Below, in pieces: positions 12,592-20,435 of a stretch of 26,352 nucleotides of DNA. The stretch lies in IMG/VR virus record IMGVR_UViG_3300033150_000694, positions 1-26,352 of that record; one strand, written 5' to 3'. Below the pieces are notes generated by a model that ran no database searches, was not told the origin of the DNA, and was given only the letters and a program-made list of their open reading frames with translations. Position 1 is the first letter of the stretch. Every line of letters starts with the position of its first letter. The translations under genes were made by a program, and so were the position numbers. The stretch comes from a virus.

Positions 12592-15159
12592 TTATATTTC
12601 TTTCATTTCAAAGTAATTTGGTCCACACTCCCACGACACATCGAGAGGGACTGTCATCCACGGCCATCGTTTCCTTGTCATTATTTCAGTACCGGCAGCC
12701 ACCACGTCATCTATTTCTTCCGGGTCCGTGTCTATAATTATTGCATCGTGGCATTCATTGATTATTCGACTTTTAAATCCATTATTTATTAAATAATTAT
12801 CAAGTTCAACCATTGAATCTAATAATATGTGAAAGCTTCCCCCTTGTATGGGAAAATTGAAAATTTGATATGCAGTCAACGGTCCATAACATCTGTAACC
12901 TGTTAAACCTTCGACATATCCGTTTTCATTGTAGAATTTTATCAGCCGTTTTTGCCATTCGTGAACACCAGAAAACTCAGCCCATAATTCTTCCTGTAAT
13001 CTACTAATTAAATCTTTGGAAACACCTAAATGTTTAGAAATTGCCGGTGGTTTTGATCCATAAATTGATGGAAATACAAACCCGTTTTTGCCTAACCACT
13101 TTTGATCCTTTGATACTTTATCTATTGGTACATTATAAATTTTTCCCGCCCATTTTTTATGAATATCAATTTTTGCCACGGTTTGTCTAATTAATTCTAC
13201 ATCACCAGATGCCATTCCTATATTTCGTGCTTCGTGGGCTTTATAATCACCCTCTAATAAAACATGTCCGGGTTCCGGAATAAAACATCGACGGACTTCT
13301 CTACACTCTGCGTCGTGTTTATACATATTTTGTGTTGGTGGATTAGTCACCGATGAGCGATAGGTAGGCACTGTATGAAGATTTGTCGTTGGGTGAATTT
13401 TCCCATCTGGATATATTAATCTTCTAAACAAACCAATTTGCTTTGAATTTTCAGATGGTTTAGAAGCAACTTTTTTTATAACATCTACATATTTTCTATA
13501 CCTAAATAAGTGCCCCAACAATTCTTTGACTTCCGGATTGCCAGTTTTTGTCAATATAATTTCCAATGCTTCATTGCTCGTTGATTCATTACCGGCGTCA
13601 GTTAATATTGGTGGTAATTTATACCCACCGTATAATATTTTATTCCATTGTTTTGGTGAATTTGGATTGAATGTTGTTCCAGTATCTTTTTCAAATTTCC
13701 GCACTTGCTCGTTTTGCCGTATAGCTGCTAATTTTTCATTTAATTTTCTAGTAAATTTTGATTCAACGTCGTCCAAAGCTTCCACGGAGACTCTTATTCC
13801 ACGTTCTTTCAAATTAACCAATGTTGGTAAACTGCGGGTAAACATTTCATTAAAAGCCGCTAATTTTTTATCGGACTTTAATTGTTTGTGTTGATCATGA
13901 TAAGCAGCTATTGTATGACGGCTGTCAAAACACGCATAATTAACTTGTTTTTCTATATCACATTCTTCAATTTTTTCTATATTAATTTCGTTTTTATATT
14001 CCTGACCATTAAATTCATATGCTTGAAATGCTAAATTATTTGTACCGGTTTTATTATTTATTACGTGATTGGAAATCATCGTGTCGTGGACAAAATGATT
14101 TATTGATACGTTAAGAACTACCCTGCTCCACAATTCCTCCATCTGATAATTTTGGATTGTCTTTGGTGAATCACTTGTTATAAAACTTTTCAGAGCTTCT
14201 TTGATTTTTTGCCTATCAATATCATTCCAAAAATATTTGTTGGTGATGTTATCTTTTAGGTCTATTGGTATATAATAACCTTTATTTTTATCATTAGATA
14301 ATGATATATTAATAATTCTTGCACCCGGTGTTAGTGGTGACAAGCTTGTGCATTCATAATCAAATGCTACTACATCTTCTGATTTCGAAAATTTATCAAA
14401 AATTTTTAATGCTTCGTCAACATTCGTAACAAATTCATTATTCTCATTTGTAAATGGTTTTGGTAATGGTAAATCCAAGACCCCCAAAATGTTTGCTAAA
14501 TCGTAAGTAAATATTAATTCGCTGGACACTCCATCATCATTATTCTTTTTGTGTAAAAAATAAGATGGGTGATATAAAACACCGACCCAGCAATTCAATT
14601 TGTGGTATGGGAAAACTTTTCCGTGAAGTTGTGTAACATTTGGTGAGGAAATCGCAGTAGTTTTCAATATAGCTTTCGTGGCTTCCGTCCCAAGACAAAT
14701 AATCAATTGTGGTCTGCATTCCTCAATTTCTCTTTGGATATTTTGTGAACAGCATTTTATTTGTGTATTAGTTGGTTTTTTGTCCCTGCCCCTGGCATCT
14801 CTTCCAGGATAGCATTCTACGATATTCGTTCTCCAACAATCGTTGTATAAATCAATACCACACAATTCACAATTTTTACTCAAGAAATTACCGGAAGCAC
14901 CAACAAATGGTGTAGGGGGTCTTGAATTATCTTCCTGTCTACCCGGACAAAGACCCACAAATAATATGGATCTTTCACCTTTTCCAAATTTAGTGATTTT
15001 TGGTGATTTGCAAGATTTATACAGACCGCAAGTTTCGCAATCAAATATTTTTGGTTCGGATTTTTTCGTCGAATGTCTAGTACGACTGCGTTTTCCGATT
15101 TTTGATGAACCAGTTATCTCTGCAATATCCCCAATAAAAAATGTACCTTGTTCATTCAT
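12592..15159 (-). CDS. Uracil-DNA glycosylase (family 4-like) fused to DNA polymerase I (family A)
   Basis: An 855-residue replicative polymerase with an extra N-terminal domain. Residues 38-230 match Fe-S family 4 UDG: cysteines C41, C44, C116 and C136/137; motif A GLCPGRQED (69-77, E76 kept, first Glu replaced); TNIVEC with N112; and HPS at 197-199. Residues about 245-425 are a 3'-5' exonuclease: D267/E269 (FDYE), N337...E341 where Asp is usual, and Y408/D412. The polymerase has motif A GDYKAHEAR (D638, E643), an O-helix KNGFVFPSIYG (691-701) and motif C CHDA (H804/D805, with Ala for the usual Glu). There is no 5'-3' exonuclease. ATG 15159 follows AGGAAA and overlaps the upstream stop (TAATG). 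Fusion could couple uracil detection to synthesis. Confidence 0.92.
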   Translation of the reverse strand: MNEQGTFFIGDIAEITGSSKIGKRSRTRHSTKKSEPKIFDCETCGLYKSCKSPKITKFGKGERSILFVGLCPGRQEDNSRPPTPFVGASGNFLSKNCELCGIDLYNDCWRTNIVECYPGRDARGRDKKPTNTQIKCCSQNIQREIEECRPQLIICLGTEATKAILKTTAISSPNVTQLHGKVFPYHKLNCWVGVLYHPSYFLHKKNNDDGVSSELIFTYDLANILGVLDLPLPKPFTNENNEFVTNVDEALKIFDKFSKSEDVVAFDYECTSLSPLTPGARIINISLSNDKNKGYYIPIDLKDNITNKYFWNDIDRQKIKEALKSFITSDSPKTIQNYQMEELWSRVVLNVSINHFVHDTMISNHVINNKTGTNNLAFQAYEFNGQEYKNEINIEKIEECDIEKQVNYACFDSRHTIAAYHDQHKQLKSDKKLAAFNEMFTRSLPTLVNLKERGIRVSVEALDDVESKFTRKLNEKLAAIRQNEQVRKFEKDTGTTFNPNSPKQWNKILYGGYKLPPILTDAGNESTSNEALEIILTKTGNPEVKELLGHLFRYRKYVDVIKKVASKPSENSKQIGLFRRLIYPDGKIHPTTNLHTVPTYRSSVTNPPTQNMYKHDAECREVRRCFIPEPGHVLLEGDYKAHEARNIGMASGDVELIRQTVAKIDIHKKWAGKIYNVPIDKVSKDQKWLGKNGFVFPSIYGSKPPAISKHLGVSKDLISRLQEELWAEFSGVHEWQKRLIKFYNENGYVEGLTGYRCYGPLTAYQIFNFPIQGGSFHILLDSMVELDNYLINNGFKSRIINECHDAIIIDTDPEEIDDVVAAGTEIMTRKRWPWMTVPLDVSWECGPNYFEMKEI

Positions 15160-15383
15160 TATGATTTCCTAAATGGACAATCACTACAATTGATTTTTAA
15201 GCCCATTAATTGTAACCCACATCTTATATCTTCATAATAACATATGATTTTCACCCCCTTTTTTGCCTTTTTGTTTGCTATTTGACACGCAATCTCAATA
15301 TCTGACAATTGTTGTATGTGCATATCAGGACTAAACGTATCAACGCATTTAACTTTGTGATAAATTCCAGGACTTAATTGCAT
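15159..15383 (-). CDS. Hypothetical cysteine-containing protein, 74 aa
   Basis: Not recognised. ATG 15383 follows GTAGGAAAA, and the stop overlaps the polymerase start. The protein carries a helical centre (LSDIEIACQIANKKAKKG) followed by a beta-like IICYYEDIRCGLQL and a C-terminal CSDCPF motif. Four cysteines in the second half suggest a small metal site, though spacing fits no family I can name. Coupling to the polymerase gene and the downstream position of the clamp gene suggest a replication accessory role. Confidence 0.65.
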   Translation of the reverse strand: MQLSPGIYHKVKCVDTFSPDMHIQQLSDIEIACQIANKKAKKGVKIICYYEDIRCGLQLMGLKINCSDCPFRKS

Positions 15384-15392
15384 ATTATTTTC

Positions 15393-16460
15393 CTACGTTG
15401 TGACGGGTCTCCTCGTTTGCAGTAAACATTTTAAATTTTCATCAACAAATAGTATAAGTTTCGTTTCCAGATAAAATGCAAACCCGGAACAATTGCCGAT
15501 TGATTGTTTTAGCAGTAATGGGTCCACGTAGAATTTTACTGTGGTGTTAATTGCGGTTTTTTCAATTTCGAATGATTCTTTTATTGTCCCAATAGATTTA
15601 CTGGTTGTTGTCAATTTGCAAATTTTATTTGATATTTCAATGCAAGTGTCTTTCTCCGACAGATCAACGTCTTTCAACAATGCGATGTGTCTACCCAATG
15701 CTTTTTTAAATTCATCCGGTTTTTCAAATATTATACGAATAGAATTTGCTTCGTCTTTTGGGAAATATTTATTTAAATCTGGGTATCCGTCACCATAAAT
15801 TGCTGTTGCAATCGCTGAATCACCAAAGAATCCCAATAACCCCATATCGTTCATTTGTATATCACGTATGTCGTCTTTATATTTTAACAGAACATCAATA
15901 AACGCTGTTGGTATTACACATTCAGTAATTACCGATGGTACTTCATATTTAATTATTCTAGTTCTATCACTTGCTATTATGAAATTTTTATCGATTTTAA
16001 CCCCGCACAATGAACCTAATGTTTTATCTTTCGATACAAATTTTTTACAATTTTCCATCCCCGACAATATTTCGTTTACTTGATTTTTTAACGCTGTTGG
16101 TTTTTTATATTTGTTAATGATATGTTCGTATTCTTTATAAGGAGAAGTTACAAATTTCCCCTCAACACCGGATGCAGAAACCGTCAATTGTTTTTTTCCA
16201 AATTCTATGGATACACTATCACTTCCCAAACTTCTTAAAAAATTCAATAAAGATTTGCCATGGACACAGCATTGTGCACCAACGTCAAATGGTAACAGGG
16301 TTTCGACGGCCATTCTTCCATTAGTTGCATATATTGTGGTCCCATTAAATCTAAAGCTCTGACGCTCCATTCTTGATTGTTCATTTGGATCATTATTATC
16401 ACCCAATGCGTGTTCAACTATTTCTAGACTGTCAATCAATTCCTGTCTATTAATATTCAT
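15393..16460 (-). CDS. DNA polymerase sliding clamp (beta-clamp/DnaN-like)
   Basis: A 355-residue protein with the length and three-repeat layout of bacterial DnaN (about 366). Domain 1 begins MNINRQELIDSLEIVEHAL and contains YATNGRMAVET and the CCVHGKSLLNFLRSL helix. Domain 2 contains FIIASDRTRIIKYEV, matching the DnaN strand around the conserved TDG/SDR. Domain 3 covers roughly residues 240-350. It would tether the polymerase to DNA and be loaded by the ATPase at 11133-12080. ATG 16460 follows GTGGAG. Having a bacterial-type clamp with an RFC-like loader and a PolA-type polymerase is a mixed replisome seen in some phages. The assignment rests on fold-level pattern and neighbours. Confidence 0.8.
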   Translation of the reverse strand: MNINRQELIDSLEIVEHALGDNNDPNEQSRMERQSFRFNGTTIYATNGRMAVETLLPFDVGAQCCVHGKSLLNFLRSLGSDSVSIEFGKKQLTVSASGVEGKFVTSPYKEYEHIINKYKKPTALKNQVNEILSGMENCKKFVSKDKTLGSLCGVKIDKNFIIASDRTRIIKYEVPSVITECVIPTAFIDVLLKYKDDIRDIQMNDMGLLGFFGDSAIATAIYGDGYPDLNKYFPKDEANSIRIIFEKPDEFKKALGRHIALLKDVDLSEKDTCIEISNKICKLTTTSKSIGTIKESFEIEKTAINTTVKFYVDPLLLKQSIGNCSGFAFYLETKLILFVDENLKCLLQTRRPVTT

Positions 16461-16477
16461 TTGTTAATTCTCCACAT

Positions 16478-17554
16478 TTAATTATTAAAAATCATATCAA
16501 TTCTTTTATTCAATAAGAAATTGGTTAAAAGTTGGGAACCATAATTCAAATCTCTTAAATTGATTATTTCAACAGGCGTATGCATATTTCTTAGTGGAAT
16601 ACCGATAAGTAAAGTTTTAATTCCATTTTCAAGCGACGATACACAATAATTTATTGTTCCACCGTCACCAGTTGATGCCTGGTACTGAATTTTTATTCTA
16701 TTTTTTCTTGCTATTGATGTTATTAATTTTAAGCTCTTTTTATCTATATCTACACCACGGAATAAAACTATGCCGCCTCCAAGTTTGCAATTTCCTGATT
16801 CTCTTTCCAAGACACCATCATCATTCCAATCGGTTGCAAATGTCGCGTCAACTTCTATAAACAAATTTGGTTTGTATTTATTAACAATCGGTTTGAACTT
16901 TTTGCCCCCAACTTCTTCTTGTGTTGAGAAAGTAAAAATTAATGTAGGAATTGGCTTGATTTTTGATTTTATAATGTTTTTTATTGTTTCTATTAATATA
17001 AAACACCCCGATTTATCATCAAACCCACAGCCGGAGTAATAACTTTCCGTTAAATGGCTAAAATGCGGTTTATAAACTACCGGGTCACCAATTTTTACTT
17101 TCGATTTAACGCTTCTCTTTTTTCTTATTCCAATATCTACTACGACATCTTTCATTTCCACTATTGATTCATCATCTTCATCATCAATTAGATGTGAATG
17201 TTTTCTATTTACAACAGCATTTATTTTTCCTTTATCCGTCAATATTATTAAATTTCTAGCACTAAGTATTGATTTATCACCGCCCCCTATATATTGTAAA
17301 CTTATAAAACCCTCTTTGTCTATATTATTAACTATAAATCCAATTTGGTCACTGTGTGCATCGATTATTATTGTTTTATTGGATTTTCCCTTAATGATTG
17401 CAATTACATTTTTCTGTTCATCTATTTTAACCTTTGTTCTTGGTAAATAGTTAAGCAGTTCATTCTTAATCATTTCGGCTATTTTTTCTTCAAATCCGGA
17501 CGGTGATGGGGTTTCAATTAATCCCTGTAATATTTTTATCTCCGAATTTTTCAT
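16478..17554 (-). CDS. M42 family metallo-aminopeptidase
   Basis: A 358-residue dinuclear-zinc aminopeptidase of the M42 (FrvX/TET) family, normal length. Expected residues are present: H67 and D69 (DAHSDQIGF), bridging Asp at 179/180 (GFDDKSG), catalytic Glu pair E213/E214 (STQEEVG), D236 (EVDATFATD) and H325 (MHTPVE). The insert around 90-165 corresponds to the PDZ-like lid domain involved in oligomerisation. ATG 17554 follows AGGGAATG. M42 enzymes trim peptides in the cytoplasm of bacteria and archaea. One in the replication region of a phage is unusual. It may recycle amino acids or degrade a host peptide signal. All ligands are intact, so it is probably active. Confidence 0.88.
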   Translation of the reverse strand: MKNSEIKILQGLIETPSPSGFEEKIAEMIKNELLNYLPRTKVKIDEQKNVIAIIKGKSNKTIIIDAHSDQIGFIVNNIDKEGFISLQYIGGGDKSILSARNLIILTDKGKINAVVNRKHSHLIDDEDDESIVEMKDVVVDIGIRKKRSVKSKVKIGDPVVYKPHFSHLTESYYSGCGFDDKSGCFILIETIKNIIKSKIKPIPTLIFTFSTQEEVGGKKFKPIVNKYKPNLFIEVDATFATDWNDDGVLERESGNCKLGGGIVLFRGVDIDKKSLKLITSIARKNRIKIQYQASTGDGGTINYCVSSLENGIKTLLIGIPLRNMHTPVEIINLRDLNYGSQLLTNFLLNKRIDMIFNN

Positions 17555-17610
17555 GTTTCATTCCCTGGATTATTTGAATCTTTAAACAGTTTTTATTTGC
17601 TTTTCTAAAG

Positions 17611-17683
17611 TAGGGGCACTGGGACTCGAACCCAGGACCTACGGCTTAAAAGGCCGTTGCTCTACCAACTGAGCTATACCCCT
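17611..17683 (-). tRNA. tRNA-Lys (anticodon UUU)
   Basis: A 73-base cloverleaf read on the minus strand. The acceptor stem AGGGGTA/TGCCCCT pairs fully (one G-T). The D arm is GCTC/GAGC with loop AGTTGGTA. The anticodon stem ACGGC/GCCGT encloses loop CTTTTAA, giving anticodon TTT. The variable loop is AGGTC, and the T arm is CTGGG/CCCAG with loop TTCGAGT. The discriminator is A, and CCA is not encoded. It lies in the 136-base gap between the zinc-cysteine protein gene and the M42 peptidase. It would read AAA/AAG codons, which are frequent in this AT-rich genome. tRNA-Lys(UUU) is also the target of anticodon nucleases such as PrrC, relevant because an RNA ligase gene is present. Confidence 0.96.
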
Positions 17684-17690
17684 TTATTGG

Positions 17691-18248
17691 TTATTCTTCC
17701 GTTGGTTTTTTCAATCCAAGACGTTTCATAGCATTAAAAACCGTACTTTGTGCATTATGCTTTGCTCTTTTAGCATCCCTGCCCACCCCCATATAGATAG
17801 CAATCAGAGATTGCAATACATCATTGTATGATTTTCCTTCCAACAACAACTTTTTGGCGGTTTCCAAAATTCCAACCGTTTGACCCCCACGAACAACCGT
17901 CGTTTTCTTATCTCCAGTTTGTTCTAAATTCTTTGTAAGGTTTATATTATCATTTGTTTTCATTTGTTCCGGTTTTTCTACTTTTGGTTCCATATGTCTT
18001 TCATTCCTTTCTGTTGGTTTTATAATAGAACGTTTATTTGGCAATTTAATTTCTGTAAAAGTTTTTCCATTTACATCAACACGTATATTGGTATTCAAAA
18101 GTATATTACCTTCTTTCATACATTCTTTGTACAATTCTGGATTTATTTTGGCACACTGTTTGCAACGAGGTGATTGTTTTGATGTTTCTTCATTAACACA
18201 CCCAAACATTACACACGATTTGTCACCGGGTTTCTTTTTGGCTATCAT
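17691..18248 (-). CDS. Zinc-cysteine N-terminal domain protein with helical C-terminus, 185 aa
   Basis: Function not recognised. ATG 18248 follows GGAGG; an in-frame GTG upstream at 18260 is less likely. The N-terminus (1-45) has cysteines spaced C-x4-C, then C-x2-C, and one further Cys (SCVMFGC, RCKQC, ECM), suggesting a zinc-binding module. A polar Lys/Glu/Asn-rich linker (about 60-115) joins a C-terminal helical domain (about 120-180) with LLLEGKSYNDVLQSLIAIYM. The architecture suggests a nucleic-acid-binding or adaptor protein. Its N-terminal 45 codons and ribosome binding site are duplicated immediately upstream (18245-18427), and the two genes overlap by ATGA. Confidence 0.7.
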   Translation of the reverse strand: MIAKKKPGDKSCVMFGCVNEETSKQSPRCKQCAKINPELYKECMKEGNILLNTNIRVDVNGKTFTEIKLPNKRSIIKPTERNERHMEPKVEKPEQMKTNDNINLTKNLEQTGDKKTTVVRGGQTVGILETAKKLLLEGKSYNDVLQSLIAIYMGVGRDAKRAKHNAQSTVFNAMKRLGLKKPTEE

Positions 18249-18267
18249 GTTAACCTCCACCTATTTA
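18114..18267. repeat. Tandem direct repeat, copy 1 (154 bp)
   Basis: Begins tttcatacattctttgtaca and ends at cctccacctattta. By hand alignment it matches 18293-18446 at about 140 of 154 positions without indels, at an offset of 179 bases. It covers the ribosome binding site and first codons of the 185-residue protein gene. Confidence 0.9.
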
Positions 18268-18427
18268 TTTTTATGCGCATCAAGGCATTTTGTTTCATAC
18301 ATTCTTTGTACAATTCTGGATTTATTTCAGCACATTGTCTGCAACTACGTGATTGTTTTGATGTTTCTTCGTTAACACAACCAAACATACCACATAATAT
18401 GTCACCGGGTTTCTTTTTGGCTATCAC
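18245..18427 (-). CDS. Truncated paralogue of the downstream zinc-cysteine protein, 60 aa
   Basis: A short gene whose first 45 or so codons repeat the N-terminal cysteine module of the next gene (CGMFGC, SCRQC, ECM cysteines all kept). After that it diverges into a short basic tail (LMRIKINRWRLT) that is translated through the downstream gene's SD sequence and stops at ATGA over its start. The start is GTG 18427 after the duplicated GGAGG; the equivalent position downstream is ATG. Most differences between copies leave the cysteines and reading frame intact, so it is probably a maintained small protein and not decaying debris. It may act as a competitor or partner of the full-length protein. 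Confidence 0.65.
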   Translation of the reverse strand: MIAKKKPGDILCGMFGCVNEETSKQSRSCRQCAEINPELYKECMKQNALMRIKINRWRLT

Positions 18428-18446
18428 GTTAACCTCCACCTATTTA
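18293..18446. repeat. Tandem direct repeat, copy 2 (154 bp)
   Basis: The second copy of the 154-base unit, separated from copy 1 by 25 bases. It supplies the start region of the 60-residue truncated paralogue, and its last bases coincide with the stop codon of the Dam-like methylase gene (TAA, 18444-18446). Confidence 0.9.
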
Positions 18447-19286
18447 GAATATTTTAATGTCAGTTTCTATTGAATCTTTAATAATAGGTGTTGCCCATAT
18501 ACATTCTATTCTGCCGTGATTCAAATTTACATTTTTAGTTCTTTTCGCAGCCTGACAAATTGATGTAAATTCTTGATAACACCAACCGTTGTCTATTAAT
18601 GGTTTATATATTTCATTCTTATATCCACTAAGTATTACTTGTCCTTTTAACGTTAATAGTATCTCAATTAATCTAATATGATCATCATCGGTTAAATCAT
18701 ATCTGTAGCACCTATGTTTTGTTCTTGTTGATTTCAAATATGGTGGATCCACATAGAATAATGTATCAACTGAATCAAAATTTTTGATAATATTTGACCA
18801 ATCAGAACATTCTATTATTGCATTCTGTAATCTATAATGGACTTCCGGTAAACCGTTAATACAATTTAACCATCTCTTGGCAACCGGGCTTTTTATTGAA
18901 TATCCCCAATTATCGAAATTTCCACTGAAGGATTGTCTGGCAATTACAAACCATTTAGCCGCCTTTTTTACTGGGTCATCTTCATTAATCCACGTTCTTT
19001 TGTATTCATTATACAATGATCTGCTGTGTGGTAATACAGAAACAATTCTCAAAAAGCTTTCAAATAGTTTACTGTTCGCTAGAACTTTAAAAAAGTTAAC
19101 TAATCCTCCATCGATATCATTGTACACCTCTAATTGTGATGGGGTTTTTGCTAACAATACGGATGCACCGCCACCAAACGGTTCAACATATATTTTATGT
19201 GGTCTTTCTTCAATAAATTTTACAATTTTTGGCGCCATTCTATATTTACCACCAAGCCACTGTATTGGTGCAATTATTCTACCCAT
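18444..19286 (-). CDS. Dam-like DNA N6-adenine methyltransferase
   Basis: A 280-residue D12-class (alpha group) adenine methylase. The AdoMet-binding motif is in two parts: QWLGGKYR at 9-16 and EPFGGGASVLL at 35-45. The catalytic motif IV is DPPY at 180-183, and the target-recognition region lies between. The length fits Dam (278). It probably methylates adenine in a short site to protect phage DNA from host nucleases or to mark it. No restriction endonuclease is adjacent, so it is an orphan enzyme. ATG 19286 overlaps the primase stop by eight bases. The recognition sequence cannot be read from the protein; GATC is the family default only. Confidence 0.92.
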   Translation of the reverse strand: MGRIIAPIQWLGGKYRMAPKIVKFIEERPHKIYVEPFGGGASVLLAKTPSQLEVYNDIDGGLVNFFKVLANSKLFESFLRIVSVLPHSRSLYNEYKRTWINEDDPVKKAAKWFVIARQSFSGNFDNWGYSIKSPVAKRWLNCINGLPEVHYRLQNAIIECSDWSNIIKNFDSVDTLFYVDPPYLKSTRTKHRCYRYDLTDDDHIRLIEILLTLKGQVILSGYKNEIYKPLIDNGWCYQEFTSICQAAKRTKNVNLNHGRIECIWATPIIKDSIETDIKIF

Positions 19287-20238
19287 CCCAATATTCCGTA
19301 TTTGTTATTAATTTTTGTAATGCTTGTTCACCAAATTTTGCACCAAAACTGTCGGGATCTTCTCCCCGTGGAAATTTTACTATTTTAATATTTTTTATAA
19401 AAGGCATAAATTGTCCCACTTCTGAATTATATTTTATCTCTTTTGTATAATAATCTTCATCACGACAAAAAACTAATTCATTTGGTTCTTTATCCAGGAT
19501 AAGTTTAAATTGTTTTTCCGTGAGATGTGCTCCAAAGCTGCACACTGCATCATCTCCGCATCTCCAACAATCCAATATTCCTTCAGTAATTATTATACGC
19601 CCAGAATTTTTTACCAAATCATAGTTATATAAATATTGATTAATATCACCTGGTGCTGTACTGTATTTAATATCCGCAAATCCTGTTAAATCTGCCGCCT
19701 GATAAGAAACAATTTTCCCATTGAACATTATTGGAATTATCATCCTGTTCATATATTTACCAAATCTGCAGACTCCACAGTGATGTTTTATAACGGTATC
19801 CAATGAAATTTTTCGTCTGCTTAGATATGAATAAAGTAACGGAAAATCTATCTCAATTTTTATTTCTTCAAAAAATCGTGGTAAACCTTCAAATTTTCTC
19901 TTGTCTGGATTCCGGTTTTCTGTTTGTGAATCAATGATCTTTTTTATAACTTCTAATGAATCTTCTTTAAATTGTAAATTTATACCATCTATTAATTCCT
20001 GGCAGTATTTTTCCGATTCCCCTGTAAGTTTTCGTAACAATCTAATAAAAGGGCCCGATTCACGACATCTCCAACAGGAGAAATTACCGGCACCAATCGC
20101 TATTCCACAATGATTTGAAGGATCATCACAGAATGGGCATTTAATGCCTATAAAACCAACGGATACATTTTTGGCCGGTGCAGTCGTATATGGCATATTG
20201 ATCTTTTGTAAAATGTCTATTATCTGCTGCTCATTCAC
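19279..20238 (-). CDS. DnaG-type DNA primase (zinc finger plus TOPRIM)
   Basis: A 319-residue primase that would make RNA primers at the fork. The N-terminal zinc ribbon has C34-x2-C37, H43/C44 and C55-x2-C58. The TOPRIM core has E219 in IIITEG with D223, and D260/D262 in FCRDED. The region between (about 130-200) contains basic RR and MNRMIIPI patches like the RNA polymerase domain of DnaG. There is no C-terminal helicase-binding or helicase domain, so it is shorter than bacterial DnaG and lacks the T7 gp4-type fusion. ATG 20238 follows AAGGTGA. It is followed by the Dam-like gene with an eight-base overlap. Confidence 0.9.
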   Translation of the reverse strand: MNEQQIIDILQKINMPYTTAPAKNVSVGFIGIKCPFCDDPSNHCGIAIGAGNFSCWRCRESGPFIRLLRKLTGESEKYCQELIDGINLQFKEDSLEVIKKIIDSQTENRNPDKRKFEGLPRFFEEIKIEIDFPLLYSYLSRRKISLDTVIKHHCGVCRFGKYMNRMIIPIMFNGKIVSYQAADLTGFADIKYSTAPGDINQYLYNYDLVKNSGRIIITEGILDCWRCGDDAVCSFGAHLTEKQFKLILDKEPNELVFCRDEDYYTKEIKYNSEVGQFMPFIKNIKIVKFPRGEDPDSFGAKFGEQALQKLITNTEYWDG

Positions 20239-20289
20239 CTTTTTATTTTAATCCGTATTATTTCCATTTAAAATATTTTTCCACCTCGT
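20239..20289. other. Short intergenic gap upstream of the primase
   Basis: The 51 bases between the 43-residue membrane protein stop and the primase start hold the primase ribosome binding site (AAGGTGA) and AT-rich sequence. No terminator hairpin or convincing promoter is seen. Confidence 0.4.
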
Positions 20290-20421
20290 TCATTTATACC
20301 TTAATTTTTGAATCTGCGTAATAGCTATTGGTTTTACAATTTTCACAATTGGCTCCAACGATGGTTGTAATAGATACCCAATTATTATACCAACTATTAA
20401 TACTATCAAAAATCTAATCAT
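20290..20421 (-). CDS. Small single-span membrane protein, 43 aa
   Basis: A short gene in the gap between the methyltransferase and primase genes. ATG 20421 follows GGGAGC at SD distance. Residues 2-18 (IRFLIVLIVGIIIGYLL) form a hydrophobic span with a short positively charged N-terminus. The C-terminal 25 residues are basic and mildly amphipathic (VKIVKPIAITQIQKLRYK). It could anchor replication proteins at the membrane or act in superinfection exclusion or lysis; nothing in the sequence decides between these. The clean ribosome binding site and tight fit between neighbours argue that it is real. Confidence 0.65.
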   Translation of the reverse strand: MIRFLIVLIVGIIIGYLLQPSLEPIVKIVKPIAITQIQKLRYK

Positions 20422-20435
20422 TTTAATGCTCCCAT

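Noticed and set aside
17555-17610. Possible terminator or promoter around the tRNA
   Set aside because: No stable hairpin with a T-run and no convincing -35/-10 pair could be seen by eye in these 56 bases.
20258-20293. An 11-residue minus-strand reading frame (MNEVEKYFKWK) overlapping the end of the small membrane protein gene
   Set aside because: It has an ATGA-type overlap but is too short to support, with no SD of its own.
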